From Davidsoniella eucalypti (Eukaryota > Ascomycota > Sordariomycetes > Microascales > Ceratocystidaceae), in the NCBI GenBank assembly GCA_004009845.1, contig RMBW01000215.1:1-26662 (forward strand): a stretch of 26,662 bases of DNA, written 5' to 3'. How positions within the stretch are numbered: the first letter of the stretch is position 1; every line of letters starts with the position of its first letter. The position numbers and the translations under genes were made by a program. The notes below the pieces were generated by a model. The model saw only the letters and a program-made list of their open reading frames with translations, was not told the origin of the DNA and did no database searches. This document shows, piece by piece, positions 9,412-20,345 of the stretch.

Positions 9412-12400
9412 GCCCTTTTTTCACAGATCGGTTAAAAACAGAATACTAAAGGAAGTTGACAGATCTTGGTACTTAGTACAACTACTCTTTCCATGTGATA
9501 ACTTGATTGATCTACAGTCTACCTCGATACTATGCTAGTGGCTTGCTTTACATTTATATGTCTTTTTATCAAACTTGCCCACTACTTAAGCACGGATACT
9601 ATCATTCATACTGTCCGTGTCCAGATAGACACCCAATCTCTTCCTATGTTCCAATATCGTAGCATAGCACCGGTCTCACCGACAGAAAAAAAAAGAAGAT
9701 ACACTTCCTACCAGCTTCCTCGAAACCTCGATTAACCAACAAAGACGTAGCCTACGTAACTACAGATGTACACAGAACCACCTATAAGTGTATTCCCTCA
9801 TTACCAAGCTAGTTTCCAGTGAGAAACGCCGCTACTCTATATTCTCCTCCTCGCAGTCCTCATCTTCATCCTCGGGACTTGGAAAGCCTACGTCTTCTAT
9901 CTACTGTCAATTCTGGCGATCTGTCGATAGTCTGTAGCTTGAGATTGACTCTTCACTATATGCTCCACAGCATCAAGGTCTACCGGTTGCTTTTCAGGCT
10001 CTTTTTTGCTGTGCCATTATTCTTTCTTTCTGCTGTCTCGGGTCTAGTCTCTAGACGGCGATCATCCCACCCCACGGACCTTGCGCCGTGACACAGGAGC
10101 AAGTGGCCGTATAATGCCCCTATATTGCAATGCTGCCCCACACAGCTATCCGCAAACCCTAACTGAGTTGCTAGTTGTATTGCGTTAGTATATCTCCTAT
10201 CATAACCCTTCTTCGAGCTCATTATGACAGAGAAGTTTTGTTCCAAGATCGCAATATCATCATCCGCCCGATCCGGACGTAAATGACAGCTCAACTACCC
10301 ATGATTGATATCAGAACCAACTATTAAATTCTCCTATATCTTTCCCCTAGCGCATATCAAGTTCCTATCCATTGCCGTTACTACAAATGAACGCCGACCC
10401 GGAGAAAATCTAGGACCATTGTTTTATATTGTTTCTCAACTTTTCCGTAGACTCTTGACTCCTTTAAATCACTTTCGTATTCCGTTTTGGGCCAATTTAC
10501 CAGTCAAGAAGTAGATCGTAGATGGAAACTGGGCAAAAGAAGAAAAGCCCAAGGCCCCTTCACAATCTCGATAGAGGCGAAAATGTATCTGAGGGCCCAA
10601 AGCTTGCCAGGTTTTTTATTATGTCCGAGTTTTCTATTGAGTGATCGTGACAAACAATGGAAACATGGAATACCTCGAAGATAAGCCTAGACGTCTAAAC
10701 ATGTCACCTTAGACCGCCGGAATAAACCCCTTTGGTAAGTCTTGATAGTATGTTATCAACGCCCGGCCGAGGCTAGCCTTTAGACATATTTTGGCTGCGT
10801 GCTTTTCTTACGGTTTAGGATGACTCGGTTGGTAGCCAGAGTCCATTGGCGAGATTGCCTTTGCTGTGATGTTTTCCGGGTTTTGAGTTATAGAACCACG
10901 GTTCTCAGTAGGTTACCCAAATATCCTATCTATACTTGAACTTTACATCAAGCAGATAAAGCTAAGATAGAGAATGATAGGTTATACTAGATTAGGGGGT
11001 ATATATAAGAATATCTTAGTCCTATGTCAGCCCCAATTGTCTATGTACTATAGAGTGCCAGTCGTATATTCAACTCTTGTCAACAGTTTGCAACTTTTCT
11101 TTTTTGTGCCTCTTGATATCATCCTCCGTGTTCTGTTTTGCTGTCCCAAAAAATGAAGAAACTTTTGAAGTCCTCCTACCCATGTCGATTCTGAGGCCGG
11201 CTAACATGACACAACGGGTATAGTCAGAGAATGAACAAGGGTTATCCCCCATTTGCTTCTTTTACAGGTTTGACATTGACCTTGTGGTCAGCTTTGACTT
11301 TTTAAAGTACATACCTAGCAAAAGATCGTCGTTTGCCTTCTTTTGTATTCGACTGCCCATCTAACCTACTCTTCGATCACGTTATTTTACATTTTACTTC
11401 ACCGTCTTTACCTTTGGTTCACATGAATTATGCTGTGATTGATACCTAGGGAGCAACAACTCTAAATCAAGGGACGCTTCGCCTTGGCTTTAACCACATG
11501 ATATAATAGACCGACGAATATTTCCCGCCTAGCCATAATATCCGAAAGTATGGTGGAATTATTATGTATATGGTACTTATATGGAATGCATTGTTTTGAC
11601 TCCATCATGTTCAAGATTGAGTGGCGTAGATATTCTCCGGTTGTTGCATCCATAACTCCGTATTATTACTGGCTTTCTTTTCAATATTAAGTTAGCGTGG
11701 AGATTCTGCTCTCATGGCTAAAGGCATCTTGGTTTTCTGGGATTTCCTGCTTGCTCGTATACGTAGACGTATTCCGGTTCGGGAATACTTACTAACCTAA
11801 CGCTCCTTTCAAGGAGCTGCCCTAGGGGAAGGTTTGAATCAAATAGAACCATGATTCTGATAGTCAGAGCCTAACTACAGCTAGGCAAACAACTTGAACT
11901 TCCACACTGGATCAGATGCCCAAGCTATCACCATACATGGAATTACAGTTACGCTATATATCTGACGTAGTCTCTTGAGGCCGTTCACTTACCTTCTCAA
12001 TAGTCGTTCTTTTTGAAAAGCTGACTCCGAGAATACGAATAGGGATAGGGAGAGGAGGAGTCTATGGCTTAGTCATACCGGCTTATGATTCTGTGATTAG
12101 CAACAGCAGATTTACATATAGCATCCTCTTTCATACAAATAACTACCACAAACTAGCCCTAATTGGTTCGGCTCTTGGCATACTGCTTCCTTACGGTTTC
12201 TTCCACATGTAGTTTGGTGCACTTGGTACTGGCCAGTTCGTGATAATAGGAGTCTTGGCGACTATGATCTTGGCCGCCATTTCAAAGTGAAACCGATCCT
12301 AGTTCTTTTTTTCGATAGACGAACCGAACTTCAACATATTCCATCCATGAGTTACAAGGCTTGAAAATAACGCATGAAAGAATCCAAGTATGTGGCACTG

Positions 12401-14100
12401 AAAAGAGATGTGAAAATAGCGCTTATTATATTCTGGCCGTTTTGTGTAATGTCTGGCCCTTCATCGAGACGGAACATATGGAACCAACTCAGTTAAAGAC
12501 AATGCCTTACATAGAGAATCTACAGAGTGTAAATAACATATCGTCGTTGTTCTCGTTTGTTCCATGAAACCTTTTCGACGAACCAGAAACAGTAATGACT
12601 AGTGAAGTGCGGAAGTCAACACTGAGGAGCAAAGTGAAGGGACGCACTTCTTGGTTTTGAATCTGAACTGGCTACATGCACACTATTTGCAGATATCATA
12701 TATCGTTTTTAGGCATGAATCACAACAAGATAATTCCCAGTAACATACATCTAGGCACTGTCCCTTTAAGTTACTATAGACATTCAATTTCCCACGGGTT
12801 CTTTTTGAATAGCTTTATCATGTTTCTCAATATAGATTGTTCCGTTCGATTTCTTGATTCTAGAATGTTCATGCGACCTTCTTGTCTTGATAGTACGTAA
12901 CATATGATGTTTGAGAAACCATGCCCACTTTTACATAAGTAAAAGACTGGACATGCACATATAAGCATAAACATTTGCACTCTTGCGCTATTATGCCTAC
13001 CGTTATATGATCATAATCTTCTTTATCTCGGCAAGGAAATCTCACTTGAAATCATACATATGTATAAACAAGAAGATGAGAGGCCCTGATGACCTGCGTC
13101 GCCCACGCGAGTCTGATCGTCTAGACATAACAATGCATCTAAATCAAGAAAGACAGCGAGGCTCATCTGTCTTGAGCTCGGTTAGCCGGCTGGCAGATGT
13201 ACCGCTTGATCGCTACCTTAACATGTCAGAAGATACTCCGGTTTGACAAGAAGCGGTAATGTCGAGAATTCTTGACACCCTCTCACTCACTATAAGTAGT
13301 AAAGAATAACGGCGACAAGCACATACTCTAGTGGAGTCAGTTGTCTTGCCTGTATTAGATTGGAAACAAATGCGATGCTTAAGCTGGCTACCAGAGGCAA
13401 AAGAAAGACAAAGGAGGGGAGTGGGTTCCTCTCTGATTTTACTTTTTGTTGTTACCAGTGTCGATCAATCGTCGACGACGTTTGCTGTGAAGGCTATCAA
13501 ACACGCTTGAACAAAACACAAGCCATCCTGGCAGATATATTGCGACATATCGAGATGATCATACGCGGGATTACCGTGAGCGATAACTCTTGTTTGTTTT
13601 GTTCTCTCTATAGGCTTGCAATCTTATGGACATCTAGATTCAATTGAAATTCAACTTGAAACTATATATGTATATGGAAGCGAGCAGCGTTGATTACAAC
13701 ATGTTTAAGTATCTCGAAACTGAAGCTATATCGTCGTCTAAGTACAAACCCTACCTGGTACATCATATATAGGGTTATGGAAAGATGACCGGGGATACTA
13801 CGGGTGATTCTTTTCTTTGAGGCTGATTTTGAGCTGCACGTCGCCACTAGGACAAATTTGGTTATTCTTTGATAACGGAATGAAATATAAAATACAGTAC
13901 ATACATGGATAACTGTAGCTAGTGTTGACTAGTTATAGCACTATCAATCTACATATGTAAGGTGGCTCTAGACATGATACTATCATGCAATATTTTGCCC
14001 ACAGATACGGTTCCGTCGCTAATGGTGGCACCAATCTTCTATCGAAGCCACTATCACTGACACTACCCACGCCGCGTCGAGCAGACCGAACAGGTAACAC

Positions 14101-14125
14101 ACATAGATAGAGAGATAGATAGACA
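14101..14125. repeat. Imperfect GATA microsatellite
   Basis: A short run of ATAG/GATA units interrupted by AGAG, lying in gene-poor DNA. Confidence 0.7.
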
Positions 14126-14250
14126 CGTATTATATACATACATTGCATTCATACGACGCACACATGCAGTCCTTCGGGTCCATGCATCGTCACCCTAATC
14201 CATCCATGTCAGTCTACGAGGCACCAACGGAAGAAAAGCCTGCCTCGGAC

Positions 14251-14377
14251 ATAAGAGAGAGGAGAGATAAGAGAGAGAGAAAGAGGGAAGGGATAAGGAG
14301 GAGGGAGGAGGGAAACCAGGAATCTAAGCAGACGAGAACATGACAAAAAGCAAAAAAAGGAAAAAAAAGAAAAGGAT
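14251..14377. repeat. Purine-rich low-complexity tract
   Basis: The plus strand is almost all A and G for about 125 nt, beginning with GAGAGA-type units and ending in A-rich runs. It may be the CT-rich leader of an unseen minus-strand transcript, or simple low-complexity DNA. Confidence 0.6.
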
Positions 14378-14428
14378 AGCTAGTATTACGACAAGCTAGC
14401 CAATGAGCGAGCATGTTTTGGCGCAGTC

Positions 14429-14452
14429 GACTGCAGGCTGCAGGAGCATCCC
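14429..14452. repeat. CTGCAGG-type short repeat, first copy
   Basis: It reads GACTGCAGG, CTGCAGGAGC, ATCCC and matches 26494-26519 except for two missing bases. It may be a fragment of a dispersed repeat or a chance match. Confidence 0.4.
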
Positions 14453-15700
14453 GGATGGGTCTTGGTTTGGCTGTTCTTAGAGCTTGGGAAGGCGCTCGCT
14501 ATATTGTGTTTTCGCCTTATTGCCTTTTTGCTTCTGTTTCTTGCGTGGTTTGCTATATGCATAGTGTATAAGGTGCCACTAGCTAGGCGCTTCTGACGAA
14601 AAGGTTCCGTTTGCAACCCAACCTTTTGTTTTGGCGAGATGCGAGCTTGTGGTGGTGCATTGTTGGGCAGAATGTGCTGGTGGGTCGGCGACCGCATAGA
14701 GTAGCCACTCGTGCGTCGGGTGGGCTCGACTTTGACTTTGTTTAGCGGCTAGAGCTGCGTCTTGAAAGAGGCTTTAGTCTCTCAAGACACGCTGTATACA
14801 TGGTCCATAGTAGGTGTACAGCACTGCAACTACGTCTAATACGCTATCAGCCAGCCAGCCTTTTGTTTTCTTTTCTCTTGTTTTGTCCGCGAACTCGCTT
14901 CTTTATGGGCCTGTTTTGCCCGGGCGGGTCCCTTCCCTTCTTCCTCCGGCTGGCAACTCCCACGGACCTCCAGTTGGCTGTCAGGACAATGGCAAGTGGG
15001 GCGGGGACCCTATAGGACCCCACAGTTCCGCCTGCCTTTCAGCAGCTTGGTGCGGGGAGGAAGCGACAGGGAAGAAGCTTCATGGAACGGGAATAAATCA
15101 GCCAGGGAAGCTAGGCGGAAGAAAAGGAGCAGTCACAGTCGATTGATTCATTGGCTGCATGTCTTGCGGCGAGCCTCCGCTAGCTAAATTTCGGTAGAAC
15201 TGACTATACAGGCGAAGAGAATTGAGAGTTCGCGACTGCGATAAGAAGATAAAGCAGAATAACTGTAAGAAACACTGTCCGCCGACAGGGAAATTAGCCG
15301 CTGGTGAATGGCTATCACATCAGCGGTGGAATCATCTGTTGCTAGCTCTGTTTTCAGTTGGCAAGCTAGTGCTAGCACGAGCTGTAATTATAGTTGTAGT
15401 AGAAGCAACCAAGCAACCAAGCTAGTAGCTAGGCGGCCGTCTAGAAGCTATTACGACTCGAACTACAAGCTAAGCCTTGTCAGTTGGTTGTCCATCGCCC
15501 AAGGTATTGCATCCATTCACCCCATCTCATCGACAGCCAACCGGCTAACCAACCGTCCAACCATCAACCATCAGCCACCAACTATCTTGCCTTGCCTGGC
15601 CGCGCATTGCAGCTGCTGCCGTCGCACTTTGCGCATTCTTGTCTACCCAGTGCGTATACAACCACAGTTGTATGTACATGTGCGTATATGTGCATATCGA

Positions 15701-15722
15701 GCATACATACATGCATACATGC
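15701..15722. repeat. CATA/TACA microsatellite, first block
   Basis: Repeated CATA units interrupted by CATG. A second block of the same unit lies about 65 bp further on. Confidence 0.7.
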
Positions 15723-15786
15723 ACACCTGAGCCTAGTCCATGCTACCTGCCTCCCAGCATCCGCACATACCATAATGTATATATGT

Positions 15787-15807
15787 GCATACATACATAC
15801 ATACATG
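15787..15807. repeat. CATA/TACA microsatellite, second block
   Basis: Five consecutive CATA-type units, the cleaner of the two blocks. Confidence 0.75.
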
Positions 15808-15838
15808 TACCAGCCAATATAGTTGTCGGCCCCATTGA

Positions 15839-15864
15839 CTGTATGCAATGGCTGTATGCAATGG
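15839..15864. repeat. 13-bp perfect tandem duplication
   Basis: The unit CTGTATGCAATGG occurs twice without a gap (15839-15851 and 15852-15864). It ends just before the ATG-free stretch leading to the 543-aa gene. Confidence 0.8.
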
Positions 15865-15871
15865 CTATATG

Positions 15872-16853
15872 TACATCACATCACATTGCATCCACCCGTT
15901 CACACGTTTGCCTGCCTACAGCTAGGTCTTGATTACTTTGACTGACTGCTTCACTGCCAGAAACGGTGGCAAGCAACGGCCGCTATAACACCAAAACCAG
16001 CAGCAAAAACAATAACAAAGGCAACAAGATACTTGCTACTGCCGCACCAGCCCGAGCTCCCCTCTTCTTAGTCTTTCAAGCTGAGTCCCCGGCTTTCCTT
16101 CTGTCCATTTCTTCTCCTTCTCTTTTTCTTTTCTTCTCTTCCAACAGCCAGTCCGGACTATCTCGTGTTCCAGCCTCTCTTTCTACCTTCTCCTCTTTGG
16201 CCTCTTTCCGGTCTTTTCAACCTGCCATCTTCTGTTGAACTGCATCTGCGAAAGCCTCAAGAACGTAAACACAGCTAGCTACCAAAGCGCTTTCATTTAC
16301 TGCCGCTCGGTCGTCAGTCACCGCCTTTGACCGTCCATCCACGCATCGTTCGATCGTCTACGGCCGGATACTTTCAGACTGTGACCAGACTGTGGCCAGC
16401 CTGCTGTTCTGTCCCGTCCAGGCAGTCCTGTTCTTTTTTTCTTGTGATTGTGCGTTGATTCAGCACTGGTACTTTTTTCCGTTCTTTTTTTTTCTTCTTG
16501 TTTATCCTGGTCCCAGCCCCTCATCCACGGCCACGATAATACTCCAACAACCGTTCGCACTACAGCCATAAAAATTAGTCGCTATCACCCAAGACTCGAC
16601 TACCAGAATTTCCTCTAGAGTTAGACCCAAATCTAGTTCGTGTGTGCGAGTGTGTTGGTCAGTACCTGCAGCTTGGCGATCTTGGATTCCTCATTTGTCT
16701 ACCCGCCTCTCTATACTGTAATCCAAGACGCAGTCAGACACAATTTTGGCTCTAGCTCTAGCTCCAGCTCCAGTTGCGACAACCCAAGCAGTAACGGCCT
16801 TGCCATTCGTGTAACTATCAAGCCTTTTCACACCACTCAATCTCTCGCCAGCC
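15872..16853 (+). promoter_or_regulatory. 982-nt ATG-free leader/promoter of the 543-aa gene
   Basis: After the ATG at 15869 I find no ATG on the plus strand until the start codon at 16854. About fifteen would be expected in unconstrained DNA of this length. Much of the stretch is CT-rich, notably 16050-16240 and 16420-16505. This strongly suggests a long scanned 5' leader, possibly with a 5' UTR intron, and it supports 16854 as the first usable start. The transcription start itself cannot be seen. Confidence 0.6.
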
Positions 16854-18787
16854 ATGTTCACCATCAACCTAGGCTCTATCGGTAAGTTCTCGTCTTGCAC
16901 TATTGCCACCAAGGACTGTCGCCCATTTTTGCTATCCCTTCTTCTTCGAACTCCGCACTAGCCCTACAGCAGCCTTAGCTTCACTATCCTTGTGCTTGCT
17001 AGGCGGCACGGCCTAAAGTCTAGGCTGTGTCTGCCGGGTCGCCCTAGGATGCCCGGCCCCATCAACCGTTGTCTGTCTTAGTATCATGTTAGCAACAGTT
17101 CTTATTACCCCGTCTCCTAGGCATAGCTACGCATTGGAATTCATTCCGCTACGCTGGAGTCCATTCACTAACAAGCTTTCCAGCCAATGTGCGCGCGCGG
17201 CCAAAGATTGACCGGTCCGAAGTCCCTGCGCCGACTCCTATCGTCTTCCCTCCGCCCGTACCGGCTCCTTCGAGCCCGGCTTCCGACGTTTCGAAGAAGA
17301 ACCTGATCTACCACCTCCAGGCTATTTACCGCCCACACGACATCAACGCCGATCTATTCAACAAAATTGGCTTAGATGTCAAGTACGATGTCACTCCTGA
17401 AGAGGTCATTCCCGACCCGTCCTTCTTACCAAATTTCGCCGAGTGGGACAAACTGAGCTTCGATGAATCCCGCGAGCTGGACAAGACCATACGCAAGAAG
17501 ATGCCCAGCGGTCACTTGACTCCCGGTGCTACTGTCTACCTAGACCGCAAAAAGGAGCTTAGCTACCCCAACATTGTCGCCTTCCGGAACATTCGTCGTC
17601 TACCTGCCGAGGCTGGAACTCCACAGCCTCGTCTTGGTAACTCGTACGACTTCTTCCGTCACCTGGAGACTTTCACTGGTTTCTGGAACGACCCGACTGA
17701 GGATTCTACGGCTTCCGGCAATCCCAATTTGCAACGCAAGTCGGCTCTTGTTGACGCTGATGGCGCGAAGGATACTACCAAGAAAAACCCAGGTGAACCT
17801 GAGCTTGTACTTGCCGATTCCGATGCCGACTACTTCCGAACTCAAAAGGGTGAAGAAATGCCCAATGAATATCGCCACAACCTTGTTAATGCCTTCATCA
17901 AGTTGATTGCCTACGACTTCGGCGGCAATACTACCATGGCTCGTGCCGAGCCTCGGTTGCACATGTGCACTCCCACCACCGCAAATGATACTGTTGCCCC
18001 TCGCCGTTCATACGTCACTTCGGCCTGTTCGTGGGTTTTCCGTACACCGACCGACCGCTCTTCTGCCAGAGCTGGTATCGTAGAGGGTCCTGTTGTTGCT
18101 GTTTCGGCCCGTTCCACCACTGAGTTTATCGATGACATGGACGTCTGCCAGGATATGGCTCGCGAAATCGTTGCTGTCATGGTCACTGCCCAGCACCGTG
18201 ACCGTGATGGCAAGACCGAAAAGAGATTCGGTGAAAATGCTTGGTGGACGACTAAGCATCGGTGGGGTGGTGGCCCTGGCGGCCCCATTGGCCGCGAAAT
18301 CGATCCTAATGACATTGCCGGCGATAAGGACGCTGCCCCACAAGCAGCCAAGCCCAAGGAGCCTGAAAAGCCACCTAGACCGTCGTTCCCGGGCCTACCG
18401 TCTAACAAGCGTGTCAAGAAGACACCGACACTAAGCATATATGACAACTACCGTAAAGTGCGCCCTCCGTCGTCGCACTGGGATGCCAAGACCAAGTACC
18501 ATGCCGTTGGTCGCATCCCTGGTGCTGGCTATGATGATATCTTCTTAGTTAGCGGGCTGTACCACCACATCTGCATCATCCGTGTGCGTGTTCCCATGGC
18601 ACTATTGAGTATTCTAGATGGTGACGTCGAAAAGGCTGATTACACCAAGTTACAGATGTGGCGCAGCAAGTGGTTCGATATGTTCAAGCTAGAAGACAGA
18701 TTGGAAGGTCTGCGTCTAATGTGGGGTATCATGGCTTACCAGATCCGGGACCCGGCCGTGGACGTTCCCATGTCGGATGCCGCTTAG
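16854..18787 (+). CDS. Fungal protein of unknown function, 543 aa
   Basis: Spliced CDS join(16854..16881, 17184..18787). Exon 1 gives MFTINLGSI plus one base; splicing then reads ANVRARPKIDR... The start has G at -3 and follows 982 nt without an ATG. I do not recognise the family. Visible parts are a Pro-rich segment (about 24-41, with VFPPPVPAP), an ordered-looking region with many aromatics (about 50-180, including NSYDFFRHLETFTGFWNDP near 162-180), an Asp/Lys-rich stretch (about 195-235), a block of about 237-370 including RHNLVNAFIKLIAYDFGGNT and ENAWWTTKHRWGGG, a charged Pro/Lys linker (about 390-425) and a C-terminal block to the end with KLQMWRSKWFDMFKLEDRLE. No signal peptide or transmembrane segment is seen, so an intracellular location is likely. 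The composition and long frame make it a real gene. A single TAG separates it from a further 105 open codons in the same frame. Confidence 0.9.
16882..17183 (+). other. Intron of the 543-aa gene (302 nt)
   Basis: The donor GTAAGTT follows ATCG, the acceptor is CTTTCCAG, and the branch point CACTAAC is at 17166-17172. It is phase 1. It is long for a fungal intron and follows an exon of only 28 coding bases. I see no clear snoRNA boxes inside it. Confidence 0.88.
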
Positions 18788-19105
18788 GGGCGCAAACGAC
18801 GTAGAATGCTTCACTTGTTAAAGGCCTCTTTTGGCGGTAGCGCCAGAACAAGCTCTAGTATTACTCTTGCTTCTATTACCGGGACTACAAATACTACCAG
18901 TTCTACCAGTAGCAACAACGATAGTTGCAGCAGCAGCAGCAGTAGTAGCAGTAGTGGCGGCAGTGGGAATAATAGCATGGGCGGTGGTGCCAACATGAGT
19001 GGATTCAGGGGTAGATGTGCACAATTGCGAAATAGAAGTAAGAGCAAGATAAAGGGCAAGGGCAAAAACAAATGCAAAGGCAAAAAGAAGGCACATAAAT
19101 CCTGA
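18788..19105 (+). other. In-frame 105-codon extension beyond the TAG stop
   Basis: The frame of the 543-aa protein stays open for 105 codons after its TAG and ends at TGA 19103-19105. The extension starts GRKRRRMLHLLK, a strong basic cluster resembling a nuclear localisation signal. It continues as a Ser/Thr/Gly/Asn low-complexity segment encoded partly by AGC/AGT repeats, and ends in a Lys/Gly-rich tail (KIKGKGKNKCKGKKKAHKS). An ATG at 18806 could also start a separate 99-aa frame. It may be a readthrough or alternatively spliced C terminus, a part lost by a recent stop mutation, or simply 3' UTR. The in-frame placement is seen directly; its use is unknown. Confidence 0.4.
18928..18955 (+). 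repeat. AGC/AGT trinucleotide repeat
   Basis: About nine CAG/AGC/AGT-type units, encoding a poly-Ser run if the frame downstream of the TAG is read. Confidence 0.75.
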
Positions 19106-20330
19106 TCTGATGTCTTTCTTGCCAAGTTTTCTCCCTTATATTGTAGGACATTTTGGCGAATTGTGTGCTGTTATTATATGGCCTGGCTATCTAAACCAAA
19201 GTTATTTTATCTGATAGGAAGGAAAGTTATAGTATCTAAGCAACTTAGAAAATAAGCAGAATGTTCAAGAGCACGAAAATTGGGAAGCTAGTCATATCAT
19301 TTCATGTTGTACATATGGGTAATCATATTGATACAATCACACATCTATCAGTCCAACAATATGTACTATCTATGTTATATGCTTATACATCAGTGTCGTC
19401 CATGAAATCGTTCATGTTAGGTTTTCATTATTACATGTAGTTGGTCCTGTGTTACATACAAAATTCGGTTGAGGCAGCCTAAGGCTCAGAGATCTTGCGA
19501 TTATGGAACGAACATTGTATATGTACACAGACATGTACTATGTAGGGCAACACGGAACTTACACTTGCCGTCACCAAGACGACACAGATAAATACTAGCA
19601 AAATGTACATACATATACAATTATATGGATTTGATTTCCCCTCCCCCTTCCTTACGTCGAGGTCCCTTTTCTTAACGCTTCTGTATTTCGATACTGCAGA
19701 TGTATGTTTATTAGCTAAGACAAGGGAGCCCAAGACACCGGAGTTGACCGGACAACCGAGGGCCGTCTGTCCATCGACGATCTCTTGATAACTATTCGGG
19801 CCTAGCCATTAGAAATAAGAGGAAAAGAAAAACCAAACTGCTTGTCTGACAAGACAATCCTATACCTCGAGATCTTGGGATTATCTTTCAATATCTTTCT
19901 TCTTTCAACTATACTTAGTGATTGTGTTCACGCTGAAAATATAGTATGGTTTGATGAGAGAGAAAATGGGGAGGCCTCTTCGATGATATTTGTTGCACAG
20001 TTGATCGCAGTATTTTATTGAATTTGGTTCGAGCTAACTATACTATCGTGTACCATTCATTATATAACAGAATAGTCTCGTCCACATGTAATGGAGATAC
20101 ATAACAGAGACCCTCCCCCCTCGTCGTTGATGTTACTAGAGACATTGGCAACATATCTGTACGTATGTATAACAAACTGGTCGTCTTTGACTGCTTTCCT
20201 TTTCTTTCACAACCCCAGACACAATTCGATGCTTTTTCTCGTTGTCTAAAACCCCATCACCATGACCTAGTATCAATGTTTTCTAATTTTTTTTTTCTCT
20301 TCTTATCCTGTTTTATCTACCCACTTGTTT

Positions 20331-20345
20331 CCCCCCCCTCCCCCC
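20331..20345. repeat. C8-T-C6 homopolymer run
   Basis: Eight C, one T and six C. The minus strand is a G-rich run that could form a two-tier G-quadruplex. It follows a T-rich stretch, giving a strong pyrimidine bias. Confidence 0.7.

Larger units (their letters stand above)
8381..15871. other. Long gene-poor interval (about 7.5 kb)
   Basis: This interval lies between the divergent promoters of the membrane-protein gene and the 543-aa gene. Open frames are short (under 145 codons). Several that I checked need TTG or GTG starts, and none shows a recognisable domain or fungal intron pattern, apart from the weak candidate at 9116-9411. Contents I can name are a GATA-type microsatellite (14101-14125), a purine-rich stretch (14251-14377), CATA-type repeats (15701-15722, 15787-15807) and a 13-bp tandem duplication (15839-15864). 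A by-eye search for tRNA box-B-like strings found none with a matching arm. A noncoding RNA or a gene of many tiny exons could still be missed. Confidence 0.5.

Noticed and set aside
9830..9920. Hydrophobic reading LLAVLIFILGTWKAYVF
   Set aside because: It has an in-frame TGA just upstream, no ATG and a nearby stop. It is a chance reading of a CTC-rich stretch.
16640..16885. 81-codon frame overlapping the start of the 543-aa gene
   Set aside because: It begins with GTG inside the ATG-free leader and ends in the intron, so an ATG start is unavailable.
17911..18447. 178-codon minus-strand frame
   Set aside because: It is antisense to the 543-aa coding sequence, with no domain and no leader of its own.
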